A program made the position numbers and the translations under genes. From Poecilobothrus nobilitatus (Eukaryota > Arthropoda > Insecta > Diptera > Dolichopodidae): a DNA stretch of 64,000 nt. The notes beneath the pieces are model-generated. The model did not search any database. It was not told where the DNA came from and saw nothing but the letters and a program-made list of their open reading frames with translations. This document shows, in pieces, positions 1-12,090 of this stretch. Within the stretch, counting starts at the first letter, position 1; every line of letters begins with the position of its first letter. Location of the stretch: positions 46,395,445-46,459,444 of the forward strand of contig OX352772.1 of NCBI GenBank assembly GCA_947095535.1. Reading direction: 5' to 3'.

Positions 1-477
1 ATATAATAAATAAATCTAAAAACTGCATTAGACTGTAACATGAATATTTAGACTGTTATATGAAGTAACAGTTTCGGACTCAAAAAAAAAAAAAATAAAT
101 GTGTGACATTAAATACAACAAAATTTAATATAATCAAAAATATTTATCTAGTATAGTAATACAAAATATCATATCATTTCGCCGATTCGCATAATATATA
201 GAAGTTCAAGGAATGGGTAAACTTGCATCCTCTAAAAAAAAGTCCACTTAATTCCATCCCAACATTTTAAACTCAAAATGTTTTGTTTTCCAAAATCCTA
301 TTGCTCAGTAATTATCCAATTTTGCAATTATGATGATTATAACTTACATGCTGTGACTAAGGATGATTTTTTTTCTGCTGGTTAACCATATTTTGTGTGC
401 CTCGCATGACACATTTTGTGTACCTCACGGACAAAAATAATTATGAAAGAATAGAATAAAAAATGTTAAACTTGTTT
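1..477. other. AT-rich sequence, no gene seen
   Basis: No open frame resembling a protein, and no repeat shared with the rest of the window, was recognised here. It contains short A-runs only. Confidence 0.5.
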
Positions 478-2842
478 ACAAAATCAATGTTTCAATAATT
501 TGTTTAACGGGGGTTTTTAGATGGCAGCTCCAACTATTTAATGTGCTATTTAATGTGCTTGCTCCAACTATGTTTTGCTTGCGTTCGAAAAAAAAGTTCT
601 TTTAAATGTTAAAACTAAGCTTTAAGCATTTTATTTGTTCTATAGTTACTTTTTCCAAGTGTCATTTTTTGTTAAGAATCTTCCGATCCCCAAACGTCCT
701 ATTTTATTAAATTGATAAATTAGATTCGATTAAATTGCTATTTAAGAGGTATAAATGTGTCTACGAGCTTTTGATGTAGCTCTATATTGTGTCGCCCTAT
801 TACTACGTATTGTAGAGTTAAATTTCACTTATGATATTTCTGTCAGGCCTATTGCCTCTAAGAAAGTAAAGATTTACATAGGGTTTATTACTGGCATTTC
901 ATCAAAGTGTGCATTTCATCAGTTCATCAAAGCAAATATTCTCATAGTTGCACATATCTTGTTCAAAGTAAAGCTCCGCTATTTTTGAGTTTGTAATCTG
1001 GAGTTTCCACTTTTTCTAGATAGAATATACATATATAGTCATTTTAAACTCTAATTTCCCTTTAGCCGGCAGTATTCCGATAGGAATCGTTTTAAAATTC
1101 TCAATTTGTTTTTACTGAATACTATGATTTCAGCATATCTGTTCCGGTTATAATTTCCCAGAAGTTCCTTAAATTGTCTGACCCCAAATTTTACATTCCA
1201 CAGTATTCAATTGGTGTCTTGTAAAACATATTTTTATCACAAAGAAATTTTTCGAAAATAATCTCATTTATAATATGTTTTTCGACTAACATTAGTCCTA
1301 ATACCTATAAATATACTCTTCTTAATTATAATTTCAAATTATTACTAATTCTACCATAAATTAAAAGTTTTTTACTTTTTTAAAATTTATTTTAAAAGAT
1401 CAAATCATAATAATTTTAAATTCATAAATACCTACTAAAATATATTTTTCTAATTAGTAACCATAAATTATTATTCTAACTAAGTCATCTTTCAGTTATT
1501 AACAGATCAAAAAGAAAGGGAGATTTAATAATATTATATACATACTTATATATATATATATAAATATATGTATATTATTTTTTATTTTACATAAACTAAT
1601 TAAAATTTATTATATTTTTTTTTTTTTAAATATTAATAATAATTTTTAAACTAAGAGAAGGGCTCTTTATAATAATATAATATTATTCTGTTCTTCTTTT
1701 TCTTCTTTTACTGCCACTTTTTGCTAATTAGAATCTTTGATGTTCTTTTATTTTAAAATAATTTTTTTTTATTTTTTTTATTTCTAATTGAAATGGTTAA
1801 CCACAAAAGGGTTTTATAAGATTCCAAGGCCTATTGGAGTAGTAGACTTATTGCATGTCTAAAAAAAAAAAAATTATTTTAATAAACAAGGATATTTTAT
1901 TCAAGGATAAAAAGGACTACATAGAATATAGATAGTAATATTTTAAATTTTTTTGATATCTATATATAAGAATGAACTTCTATATATAAGAATGAACCTA
2001 CCTATTTATTAGGTGGTATATAATTAAAAAAAAAAAAAATTTTTAATATAAATATAATTTAAATGTAAATTTTAATTAAAATTTTAAATATACCTAATAT
2101 TAGATAGTATTTATATATAAAAAAAAAAAAACCTTAATTTTAAAATGTGACATTATAAGACTTTTAAATAATTTTAAAGGTAATTTATGTAAGCTTTTAA
2201 TACTACGTCGACTTACAATATTATACTGTGGAACATGTCAAAATTTAGAAAAACAAACTTAAAAATTATACTTAATCTTCTTCCGTGTGGCGCTTAGAAC
2301 AAACCACCAAGTCGGTAACCTCCAAATACAAAAATGAACTAGTATTTTCGCTAAAATTTAACTTAGGGTTTGGTTAATTTTTTTAGGGTTCATTTTTAGA
2401 ATTTTGGAATTAATTCATATGAATTAAACCCCAAAAATTACTTTGGGGATTAGTTCATATCTTTTGGGGGTAAGTTAATTTTTTTTTAGTTCATCTGTTT
2501 TGAAAATTAGTTCATATCAGTTTATGATATACAGCGGTTAACATGATAGTTTGATGCTATCGAAATGCATACGTTTTTTAATTATTAAAATGCATACGTT
2601 TTTTAATTATATCCTCAATTAAAATATTTATAGCACTGTGCGTTTTTTATCACGGTTCCGTTGAATTGCTTATATATTGCGGAAAAAGCGTATAAGGTGG
2701 ATTTTATAACCAACACTAAAATCCTTCGCAATTGTTTATTTCACATTTATATTTTAATTATTTATAGCAAAGCACTCAAAATAGTAGGAGCTGCCATCCC
2801 TAAACTACTGCTAAACAAATTATTGAAATCTTAATTTTGTAA
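478..2842. repeat. Region bounded by 60-bp inverted repeats
   Basis: The sequences at 478-541 and 2780-2842 are imperfect inverted repeats of about 60 bp. Both contain the phrase ATTTCAATAATTTGTTTA/TTTCAATAATTTGTTTA in opposite orientation, followed by a GATGGCAGCTCC-type block. A third copy of the same terminus, without a partner, lies at about 42600-42640. This suggests a 2.37-kb non-autonomous DNA element with long inverted termini, or two solo ends. The interior has no transposase frame; it is AT-rich, with a 20-bp tandem duplication at about 1958-1997, a TA-rich stretch near 1545-1570 and a 23-bp direct duplication near 2560-2605. Confidence 0.4.
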
Positions 2843-3105
2843 CCATGTTTAGCAGAGGTTTTATTTAGCATTATTTTAATTGCTTATGGGATGAGTACAT
2901 GATTTTTAGGGACTATTTCAGTTTTGGAATTTGTGGATTAACTATATGATTCGAGACAAAAATTCGAGAAATATTTTTGTGGATTAGTTTATTTTTTTGG
3001 AGGTTAGTTTACAATTAATATTGGGGGTTACTTCATAATGAACTAAAACTCAAAAATATTGGGGGTTAATTCATTTTTGATTTCGGGGTTAGTTCATATA
3101 GCCCA
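2340..3105. repeat. Degenerate GGGGTTAGTTCATAT-type repeats
   Basis: Two clusters (about 2360-2520 and 2920-3105) carry many diverged copies of a short phrase close to GGGGTTAGTTCATAT, spaced some 25-45 bp apart in both orientations. One cluster lies inside and the other outside the inverted-repeat arm ending at 2842. Origin unknown. Confidence 0.4.
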
Positions 3106-3109
3106 TCCG

Positions 3110-3865
3110 TGTAGTACTCCTATACCTGTTAAATATTTTGAAGAAAAATACGTGGTTACAAAAATTTAATGTGCTTGGAAGTATTAAAAAATATCATTTA
3201 CTTCTTAATTATTATTTACTTACATCATAATACCTTATTATTATATAGCTACAACGAAACAACGCTATAACTTAACGAAACAATAAATCATATTGTATTA
3301 TGCATTGTCTATCTCTTTTACTGTAACTGTTTAATTAAAGAATGTGATAGTTTCCTATTGAAATTCGATTAAATAGCTTGTTTAAATTTTAAATTTAGAA
3401 AGAGACAATATTCAAAAAAAAATGAGTGTAGTGAAAAAAGTAAGCTGAATTGATTTAAAATTAAATCAGAAAAAATATTCCCTTATACAAACTTTCTTTA
3501 AGTTGTTCTTTAAATTGTGAATTAAAATTTTAAGTTTCTAAAAGTTTAATATATTCTCAATAATATTGCCACTATTAAAGTTTAAACTACCTTTCTTTAT
3601 TTTAAAACTTTCAATACAACTTTTGCATAAAATTCAAAACCTACATTTTCTGTCAATCTGTAAACTTATCACCTTCCGTTTATCAGATTCTTACCACTTT
3701 TTATTTTTTTTTCTAATCACCTTGTGACTGTAATATCTATTAGTTACGGTCACCTCAATTCAACCGAATGTGATAACAAAAGTGAGACTTATCTCATTAT
3801 TAAGTATTAAGTGATGACAGCTGCTACCCGTTACGTCAAAACAATAAAATTTTACATGATCATAT
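3110..3865. other. AT-rich sequence, no gene seen
   Basis: No coding frame, tRNA-like promoter or recognisable repeat was found here. Confidence 0.4.
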
Positions 3866-3867
3866 TT

Positions 3868-4240
3868 TACAAAATTTCAGGTATTTAACTGAATTAAAGA
3901 CCAAGATAATATGAAAATATAAATTACACAGTTGTATGTCAGCTACCAGAATCTGTTCCTTTAGACTAACTGTTGGCTTACCTTTTTCTTATTTTGATCA
4001 AATTTCAGGTATCTATAATTTAATTATACTCGGAGATACTGAGTTATTCTTATATTAGAAAGAAGTTGTATGGCCGGTCGATTATTGTTGAATATTAATA
4101 ATGCCATTTACAAAAAAAATATGAATCTCTATAAGCTGCATTATTTTAAATAGCCTGCATTATTTTTTGAATTAACGTCCAGACAAATGGACGGACATAT
4201 ATAGCTAAATCGATTGAAAATTCAATCTGACCAAGACAAT
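3868..4240 (-). mobile_element. HINE-like element, family C, fragment
   Basis: Read on the minus strand this matches the family C repeats at 36.3 and 49.0 kb. It has two copies of the phrase meaning 'tCATACAACTTCTTTC..AATAACTCAGTATC' and of the 'TGAAATTTTG' block, plus a degraded GTCC-type tract and a CGATTgAnnATTC block near 4190-4235. The 5' TATACCC end and the 3' hairpin are missing, so it is a truncated relic. Confidence 0.5.
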
Positions 4241-4335
4241 ACATACTTTTATGATAGACAATACATACTTATATTGATATTGATATTGATAGACAATACA
4301 TACTTTTTCATATCTAATTTGTATCTCTTTTTTTA

Positions 4336-4510
4336 ATGCATTTTTCTGACACATAAATCTGGAAAGGAAATTGCACAGTCTTTCCTGTTCAGGCGTGACT
4401 GTAAATGTCGTAACGGGGAATAAGTCTTATGACGTATGTGGGATTCGAACCCTCACTCCCTCGTTCTAAACGTATTTTATACGCTCTTACCAACTAGGCC
4501 ACCGAGGCCC
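4336..4510 (-). mobile_element. tRNA-derived SINE (SINE-1), copy 1
   Basis: On the minus strand it starts with a tRNA-like head: an A-box-like TGGCCTAGTtGGTAAGAGCG and the B box GGTTCGAATCCC. The body follows (ACGACATTTACAGtCACGCCTGAAC, then an AATTTCC and AcATTTATGTG block) and ends in an A/T-rich tail. The flanks share a short TGTATCT-type direct repeat, a possible target-site duplication. It is not a functional tRNA: the anticodon arm is degraded and the head is fused to a SINE body. Confidence 0.8.
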
Positions 4511-4519
4511 GTGTGTATC

Positions 4520-5470
4520 TTTTAGAGCTATGTATGAAAAACTTCATAGTTCAAGAATAAGTAAATAAAGGGTATCCGCAAAAAAACATAGTGATATTTG
4601 CATTGAAAGAAAAATTCACAAAAAATAGTGCAACAACACAAAATTCGCAGAAATGAACATGAGCAGAGGCTATTTTAAATTATTTGATATTAAAATAAAT
4701 GTATGTAAAAAAAAATAAATTGGAAAAAATTTAGATTTGGTTAGAAAATCAGAGTTTCATTCTTTTTGGGGAATATTCTTGTATATCAATTTTAAATTTT
4801 TATTTATGGATTTTTCTTTGTGGATTTCGTCACCAACCCGTAAATAAAATTAAAGTCTAATTTCTTTGTAGATGTTATAAAATATATACTTAATTATTTT
4901 TACTCTTATATTCATTTTCAAAATACCAGTACCAAACATTTTTCCTTGCAATTAATAAGGATTAAAAATTATCAGGTGATGCAGGTAATACTTGTATTAA
5001 TTTACTCAGTACTTTATAGATCTGATTAATAGATTCATTATAATTACAACACAATATTTAATAAAAATGTCTAATTTTCTATCCCTATCTCTTTCTAACT
5101 TTTCTAACCTTGTTGTCGTACTAAATTTTATTTTATTCTGTATTAAACATTGACTTATTAGAATTAATCAAATCATTAGATTATTGAAAATATTTTTTTT
5201 AAAAATAAAGTTCAAAAAAAAGATAAAACAGTTTTTCATTCTACAGAATTTTTTTTTTTTTTACAAATTATTTCATTAATTTAAAAAATTAGATACTAAA
5301 ATTTATGAAAAACTTTAAAAATCTGAAGTAATTTTTCACTCTATAAGAAATATTATAAACGATTATTTTTATGATCATTTTATTGGGGAAATTGTTTTAT
5401 AAATATTGTTGTATCATTTCTTTATATATTCTATTTTCTTTACATTTTTCCGAAAATTATTTTTTGCGAA
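4520..5470. other. AT-rich sequence, no gene seen
   Basis: Long A- and T-runs, no coding frame and no repeat shared with other parts of the window. Confidence 0.4.
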
Positions 5471-5478
5471 CATAAAAT

Positions 5479-6294
5479 AAACAAGGTAGAATGTAAACCA
5501 ACGGTTTTTCAAAGCGCACATTTCCAAAAGACAATACAAACTGTTTAGAATTGTGACTTGCACAAAAATTTTAAAATTTCATGTAATAAGAAAAAATGTG
5601 AAAATAGGACTTTTTTGGAATTTTGAGGGGCTGTAAGTCCGGAACCCTATATAACTAAGAAAAACCGTTAACACACGTAAAAGTATACTATTGAACCTTT
5701 ATTTTCCATGTCTTGTCGAAGAAAAATATTTACGAGTATAGGTGCCTAAAAATTGCAAATTTTGAATTTTTGAGGCGTAATAACTCTTAAAACAGGGGGT
5801 GCTACCAAAAAATTTTCGGAGGAAACTTATAATAATTCTAAAAGTTCTTTCTTGTCTCAAAATTTCAAGCCTCTATCTAAAAGCGTGCCGGAGATATGAA
5901 AGTAGAAAAATCATGCAAAATTTGGTTTTCACATAACGGTAAATTTAAATACTAAATTTAAAAAAATTGTATAATTTTGATATTAATTTAAAAATTTTTA
6001 AAAAATACCTGCCGAATGGCGTTTTCAGATTGAAAAAATGTTAAGGGGAACCTGAAATATACGTGTTTAAATATAGGGCTTTTTCAAAGTTTGAGGGGCT
6101 GGAGTTCCCTGATGGATGGGGCTACATGAAAAAGTTGTTCCACAAAATGAATTTTTTTATGAGACCTACTTATAGTTAAAATTTTTTTTCTCTATCTTTA
6201 ACGGTGTAGAAGTTTTGTAAACAGACGGACGGACGGACAGAGTGAAACTAATAGGCACATTTTTTCAAAATTTTTTTGGAAATGTGCTAAAAAT
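5479..6294 (-). mobile_element. HINE-like element, family A, copy 1 (full length)
   Basis: On the minus strand the element starts with a hairpin (GCACATTT..AAATGTGC) and a short GTCC tract at about 6224-6240. A core containing TTTACCGTTATGTGAAA and an A/T-rich second half follow. It ends with a 3' hairpin (AAACC GTT GGTTT) and the terminus ATTCTACCTTGTTT. The 5' end and the 3' subterminal region share the inverted 14-mer GCACATTTCCAAAA. There is no protein frame. This is the architecture of DINE-1/Helentron-associated non-autonomous elements; the superfamily is inferred from structure. Confidence 0.7.
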
Positions 6295-6579
6295 ATGTTT
6301 ATAAAATTGAAGAATTATGTAGATACATTACAATCTGATTTGCACATTTTGTCCTTTTTACTATAAGAAAATACGAAATATTGAGAGAGTTCATATTTTT
6401 TTTTCAGCCCTTGATAGAAAACAAATCTCTTTCCCATTCATTTTTCTAATAATTTTATTAAAATTTCATAGAATTGTAACTTTCGACTTGAAACAAACCA
6501 AACCAAAAAAGGTGTCAAGGTATACTATGTATTTGATAATACAATTACCTACTTTAAAATTTTTATAATTCGAAATTTC

Positions 6580-6745
6580 GAGCCGAATGCATACAACTAA
6601 CTGAACTTATACTCAAATTTCATTTTTTTAAACAAAAAGTATGAGTTAAGGAGTACTTTATGATTGAAAAAAAGTAAGATTTGAGTTAAAGATCGACTGT
6701 TTTAAAAATTGACTCAGAGATTTGATTTTTCACTTAAAAGCGTAA
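6580..6745. repeat. Foldback element relic (family F)
   Basis: This is an imperfect hairpin. A block like ACTCAAATTTCATTTTTTTAAAC on the left faces GTAAGATTTGAGTT on the right. It shares the CTCAAATCTCACTTTTTCAAACAAAAA-type arm with the clearer copies at 42081-42245 and 52930-53147, but is more decayed. Confidence 0.45.
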
Positions 6746-6764
6746 AATTAAATCTTAATTTTCG

Positions 6765-6963
6765 GAGAGGCCTTGGTTGCCTAGTGGGTAAGAGCGTATG
6801 AAATACGCTGCAAACAGCGAGGGAGTGTGGGTTCGAATCCCACACACATCGTAAGAGTTATTCCCCCTAACAACATTTACAGCCACGCCTGAACTGGAAA
6901 AGCTGGGTAATTTCCTATCCACATTTATGTGGCAGAGAAATGCAATAAAAAAAATAATAAAAA
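6765..6963 (+). mobile_element. tRNA-derived SINE (SINE-1), copy 2
   Basis: It has a head with an A-box-like TGCCTAGTGGGTAAGAGCG and B box GGTTCGAATCCCAC, the body TTCCCCCTAACAACATTTAC / AGCCACGCCTGAACTGGAAA, and an ACATTTATGTGGCAG block, and ends in a (TAAAAAA)n-like tail. It is one of the better preserved copies. Confidence 0.85.
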
Positions 6964-6964
6964 A

Positions 6965-7419
6965 AATGTTCGGTTTTTATAATACATCATTGAATTTGAT
7001 CTATAAAATTCTAACTTAACACCTATGATTATCTTTTAAAAAAAAAAAGTTTTTTAAAATGGCGGACATACTATTTCGTTCATTATTACAGAGAATAAAG
7101 TCGAGGTTCAGTTAAGAAAAATATTAGTATAGGGATATTTCGGATTAAAATAATTGAAATTAATTGGTTAAGGCGAAAAATTTAAATTATGAACAGAAGG
7201 AATTTTTTAAACAAAGAAAAATTATACTTTTAAATTTTCCAATACTATAATCATGATAAATTTCATTCTTCGAAGAAACTAACAGTTTTATATCCGTGGC
7301 ATATTTTCTGTCAGACTGACATTTATACCATTTGCGATATTTCATAGCTAAAAAAATTTCAATTTTTAACCAAATTGTGAAAAGTGAAAACGAGCATTAG
7401 TTTTCTACGAGTGTGTGTA
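6965..7419. other. AT-rich sequence, no gene seen
   Basis: Nothing recognisable was found between the SINE tail and the LINE relic. Confidence 0.4.
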
Positions 7420-7690
7420 ACTTTAACCCACTAAACACCACCTCTCTTTTTTGACCAAACAATAGGTTATACGACCTTTAGTACTAATGTACTGTCTGGT
7501 CAAAGGAAGTTGAGTTATGGACTGAAAATAGATTTCAAATTGACAGACATATTGTGAACAAAGTCGTTAATATTCACCTTGAATCTTTGCACGTTGTAAA
7601 AGTAATCATCACCAATTCTGGAGAACATATGAGGTGGAAGAGGTTCCACATTTGCGATGTTGGTACTACAAACGAATTTCTATATTAATC
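7420..7690 (-). pseudogene. Jockey-type LINE, reverse transcriptase C-terminus relic
   Basis: Minus-strand translation gives the usual C-terminal signature of Jockey/CR1 reverse transcriptases: an RNSFVVPTSQMWN piece, a frameshift, then LPPHMF, YNVQRFKVNIN. This matches the family pattern tRt..WNsLP...F...YN.q.FK. A homologous, more decayed stretch sits at 58330-58480 inside the receptor intron. The plus strand is also open here for about 65 codons, but I treat that as a shadow. It is 5'-truncated, with frameshifts and stops, so dead. Confidence 0.6.
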
Positions 7691-8290
7691 AATAGTTATA
7701 TTTTTAAAAAGATGATCCAATTTTATTTGATTCAACATTTTATGAAATAGGTATGATTCATTTTATCAAATAGGTGATGTATTACAAAAAAAAAATCTTA
7801 TTTATAATAAAATTTGAAGTATACATTGTATAATATTAAGAGAGATGGATACAAAAGTACTAAGAATTTATGAAAAATTATTATGGAACATTTAATGTTT
7901 ATATTCCGTTTTTAAAAGAAGAACATCCTTTTCTTTAATATTTGAGTAATTTATTTTGTTAAATTCAAAATATTGAAAAATATATCCTTTATTATTAATA
8001 CACCTGATTATAAACATGACTTTACATAAACTCTCTATCAATAAAAATATAATTTTGTTTTTTTTTTGTTTTGGAATGAATATTTCAAATAAATTTTGAA
8101 TTAAAAAAAAATCAATACCTATTTATTTTATGTTTTTTTTAAATGACATATCCGTTTTCGAAAGTTAACTGTCATGTTTGCGATCTTAATTAATTAATCA
8201 GAATATAAATTGAAGATCAAGGATGATAAAATTTAATTTTGCCGTATGCCTCTTTTTACATTGATATCTTCTAAGAAATTTTTTTTCTGA

Positions 8291-8472
8291 GAGCCTCGGT
8301 GGCCTAGTGGGTAAAAGCGTATAAAATATGCTCTAAAACACCGAAGGAGTGTGGGTTCGAATCCCAAACACGTCCTAAGAATAATTCCCCTTTACAGCCA
8401 GGCCTGAAAGGAAAGGCTGTATAATTTTCTTGTCACATTTATGTGGCAGGGAAATACACTAAAAAAAAAATT
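8291..8472 (+). mobile_element. tRNA-derived SINE (SINE-1), copy 3
   Basis: The head has TGGCCTAGTGGGTAAAAGCG (A box region) and GGTTCGAATCCCA (B box). The body ACAGCCaGGCCTGAA..GGAAAGGCTGT and ACATTTATGTGGCAGGGAAA follows, with a pure A tail. It lacks the 'ACGACAT' piece of the other copies. No convincing target-site duplication was found. Confidence 0.85.
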
Positions 8473-8474
8473 TT

Positions 8475-9960
8475 CTATCTTTACGTTAGCTTTTGATTCC
8501 GATTCAAATTTGATATTCAGCGCAAATTTTTGCAGTCTAATCCATTTGTTCAAAGTCAATAAAACACACATAAATATATTAATTGATATCCCGTTATATT
8601 TGTATTTAAATATTTAATTTAAATAAAGCTTTTCTAGTTTATAGACCCCTTTTTGAACCAAATTGTGTTTCATCAATGTCTTCATGTATTTTTCGGTGAA
8701 TAAGTCTCAAAAATATTTTTAGTTATGTGCCATTTTAGCTATATAGGCTAATTGTATAATGAAGCCAATCAAATGACTTTATCTATTTTTTTAACCTATT
8801 GTATATAAAGGTCATAAATCTTTCCTATACAATAAAATTATTCATTTTTTCGGTCTTTTTGAAAATGTGCACCTTAAAAACCTTTAGTTTTACCTACTGC
8901 CTTTCTTATTTTATATTATACTGAAGTATAAGAATGATTATAAGAGTAAAAAGTTTGCAATAAGTATAAAAAAAAATCGATATTTGATTTAACACATCTC
9001 AATACATCCATCTATCGGATTTTAATTTTTATTTTTCCAATTCCATGTTAATAAGATTTGTTCACCATTATTTTGATCAATCTATATAACATATTGCATA
9101 TTAATCTGATGCATTGCTATGTACTTGTATTGCAATTTAACTAAGTTTCTATATTAATCTCAATCTGTTGGCGTTTACAAATCCAATTTTTGAAAAGTTT
9201 TGTTCAGTTTTTGTTTTTATATTGCAACTATAATTTTCTTTACTAAATCCTTGCCAAAAATTTCCACTAATATATACTAAGGCATTATTTTTTTATTTTG
9301 TACATTTTTTAATGGTATCTAAAAATTTAAATAGATGTATTACTGTAAAATATATATGTACATATTATGTGTATTGCTTTAAGTTTTAATAGCCAGGCAA
9401 ATGAAAGGATGTAATTTACGATTACTGAGAAATCCATTCAAATAAAATTGAACTTTTATAAAAAGCAAAATAAGATTTTTCTGATGAATGCAATTAAATC
9501 ATTTTAAAATGCGCTGTTGGGATTAAACGAAACCAAAAAATTTTCAAATCAACATTTTCTTTTAAGGATTTTGTTTTTTTTTTTTTCATTATTTCAAAAA
9601 TTTAATTAAAAATTGCATTAATCAGAATATTATCAAAATTTAATGAAATTTTATAGATATGTTAGAGTTTAATCTTAATATGGTTGCTGTTCTTATAACT
9701 TAATAGGAACAGATTAATAAGAAATAGGTAGGTGGCATAATTTTACTATGTATAAGTTTTTTTTACAAAAAACTAATTGATTATCTTCAAGATAGTGATG
9801 TTTCTAAGGTTTTACAGCTCTTTGCAGCTAACTATACTGATATTACAAATTTTATTTGTTAAGACCATCTCTATATTTATTAAACCTTTTGGGATATTTT
9901 ATTTTAAATACAAAGTAAATCAAATATTATTATAATTTTAAATCAAATTCTCAAAGGACA
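8475..9960. other. AT-rich sequence, no gene seen
   Basis: Three-frame reading on both strands shows dense stops and no recognised motif or shared repeat. Confidence 0.4.
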
Positions 9961-9964
9961 TAAA

Positions 9965-10812
9965 AAATAAAAAGGCAGAATGTAAACTAAAGGTTTTTAA
10001 AGTTTTTCAATTTTTTACCTCTAACAGCTCTTAAACACAGGGAAGTACAAACAAATTTCAAAACGTCTTTCTTCTCTCAAAATTTCAAGATTCTAAGCGT
10101 ACAGGACTTTCACCAAATTTTAAACTTTTTTTAAATAATTTTATAAATTATTGAAGCTTTCATTTTTATATCTTATTTTGAGAAACACAGTACAGTGCCT
10201 AGCTTAAGGGTTTTTAAAAACAGCAAATTTTTAATTTTTATCATCTGCTTATAGCTTCAAAACAGAGGGTATTTTTTAAGGCATCTCTTGGTAATTCTAA
10301 AAGGCTTTGCTTCTCTCAAAATTTGAAGAATCTAACTAAAAGCGTTCTAAATAAAATATATAACTAAAAGCATTCTATAATAAAATATGAAAGCAACAAA
10401 ATTTAGCAACATTTTGTCTTCAAATATTCGTAAATTTAAATACTTTGGTTATATAAATACTTTATACTTTATAATATATTTTTCACCAAAATTTAAAATT
10501 TTAATATTGATTTATAAAGCTAAAAGAAATTTATATTATTAATCATTTTTAGATTCATATTAAGTAGAATCTAGGATATACACATTTGAAAACATTGATT
10601 TTCCAACTTTGAGGGACCGTAGGTCTGTAACCGAAAGAACTACATAAAAACGTTGTTCTACAACATTAATTGTTTTTCAAAACCTATCCATGATTAAAAT
10701 TGCATAGTCTTATCTGAAACAATATAGAAGTTTGGTAAACAGGCTGACTCATGGACGAGCAAAGTAAAACTAATAATTGCAACGTTCTTTTTCAAAAATG
10801 TGCTAAAAAAAT
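9965..10812 (-). mobile_element. HINE-like element, family A, copy 2 (decayed)
   Basis: Both ends are recognisable on the minus strand. At 10790-10812 a block like TTAGCACATTTTTGAAAAA is followed by a weak GTCC-like tract. At 9968-9995 is a degraded AAACC..GTTT hairpin with the terminus CATTCTGCC. The interior keeps the CTCAAA..TTGAGAG and ACTAAAAG blocks but is heavily diverged. Confidence 0.55.
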
Positions 10813-10814
10813 TT

Positions 10815-12090
10815 TTTTTTATCTGATTCTTTATGCTAAATATGAAGCAATTAATTAAAATTTTCATAGAATTTTCATTATTTTTTAAACATTTCAAATA
10901 TTTATCTCGAAATAACTCAAAAGCAAACATTTTATTAAAAGATAACCACAACTTTAAACATTAAATGAAACATTAATTTCGTGTTAAACGGTAAATCCAT
11001 TATAACTATACATAAACACACATTCTTCTAACGTAAAATTAATAAAAATTGGCTTGGCCTCATTAGCAATAAAATGATTATTAATCTGATAAAGTATACA
11101 ATCTGCAATACAATTAGTATCACCAACAGATCATTAAATATTTTTGGCACTTACATATTATATTAAAAGAAAATTCAAGAACCTTGTCTCCATTTAATTA
11201 TTTTTTACTATAATAAATTTTGCAAATAACCGGAAGTAATATACTGACTTATTGTTATGTTAGATTTTGTTTTTTCCATTCTTGTAGTCACAATTACCTT
11301 AGACAATTTGGTTATCTACATTCTACACACACATACACACAAACACTTAAATATACGAAGGCTATAAAATTCATTCAATAATCTGAATAAATTCCGGAAT
11401 ATTTACTCAAAAAAAAAAAACAACAAAAAACAATTCTAGATACACTAAAGCAATTTCCTATAATGAGAAAAACTAAAAAGAAAAACAAAAACAAAACAAA
11501 CAAAAAATGATAATTGAAAAAATTGTCTTTCACTTCCAGGCTTTCAGATTTTTTTTTTTTTTTTGTCCAAATTTGTTATTACCAAAAACATACATACTTT
11601 TTAATTTCTTATTTGGCTTTTTTTTCTAGGCAAAAGAAAAAAAAATAGCTCTAAAAAGCAAAACAAACTATTAATTCTGTTCCTAAGAAGTGGGTGTTAA
11701 ATATTCTTAAAAGGAGTCAAAATAATAAAACTTTTTTGTTTTTTTTTTTGGCACTTAATTCCACTTCATATTTTGAATTGTCTTTACAACACTTAGACGG
11801 AAAAAAAAAACAATAAAAAAAACATAGGTATTATTATATAAAAAAGTGTTTCAAGATTTTATTTAGAAAAATTTAATACCTATATAAAAAAAAATTAAAT
11901 GCTAGTATCTGGTAATACCATCAATGAAAAGTATTGATTGCTGAAGTTTAAACTAAACCGTTTTCTAATTATTAATTTTCGATTCCATGTTTTTTATTTA
12001 TATTTTAAGAATTAGTAAAGAACTAAGAAAGACTTTTACTCATTGCAGCTTTGAGTGAGTAACAAGTAACAACTTACTAGTCTTATAGTA
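10815..12090. other. AT-rich sequence with homopolymer runs, no gene seen
   Basis: This holds several A-runs of 10 or more (11408-11460, 11800-11822), T-runs near 11550 and 11740, and a short ACAC-rich stretch at about 11323-11345. No coding frame was recognised. Confidence 0.4.

Noticed and set aside
4440..4510. tRNA-like sequences with good B boxes (here and at 6.8, 8.3, 19.0, 32.8, 53.7 and 60.9 kb)
   Set aside because: Each is fused to a common SINE body and tail, several have flanking duplications, and the cloverleaf does not close well. They are SINE heads, not tRNA genes.
7505..7688. Plus-strand coding-like frame over the LINE relic
   Set aside because: It has no ATG. The minus strand carries the recognisable LINE C-terminal motif, so the plus frame is a shadow.
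10694..10951. 85-codon minus-strand frame
   Set aside because: It falls across the 5' end of a family A relic and adjoining AT-rich DNA, with no protein features.
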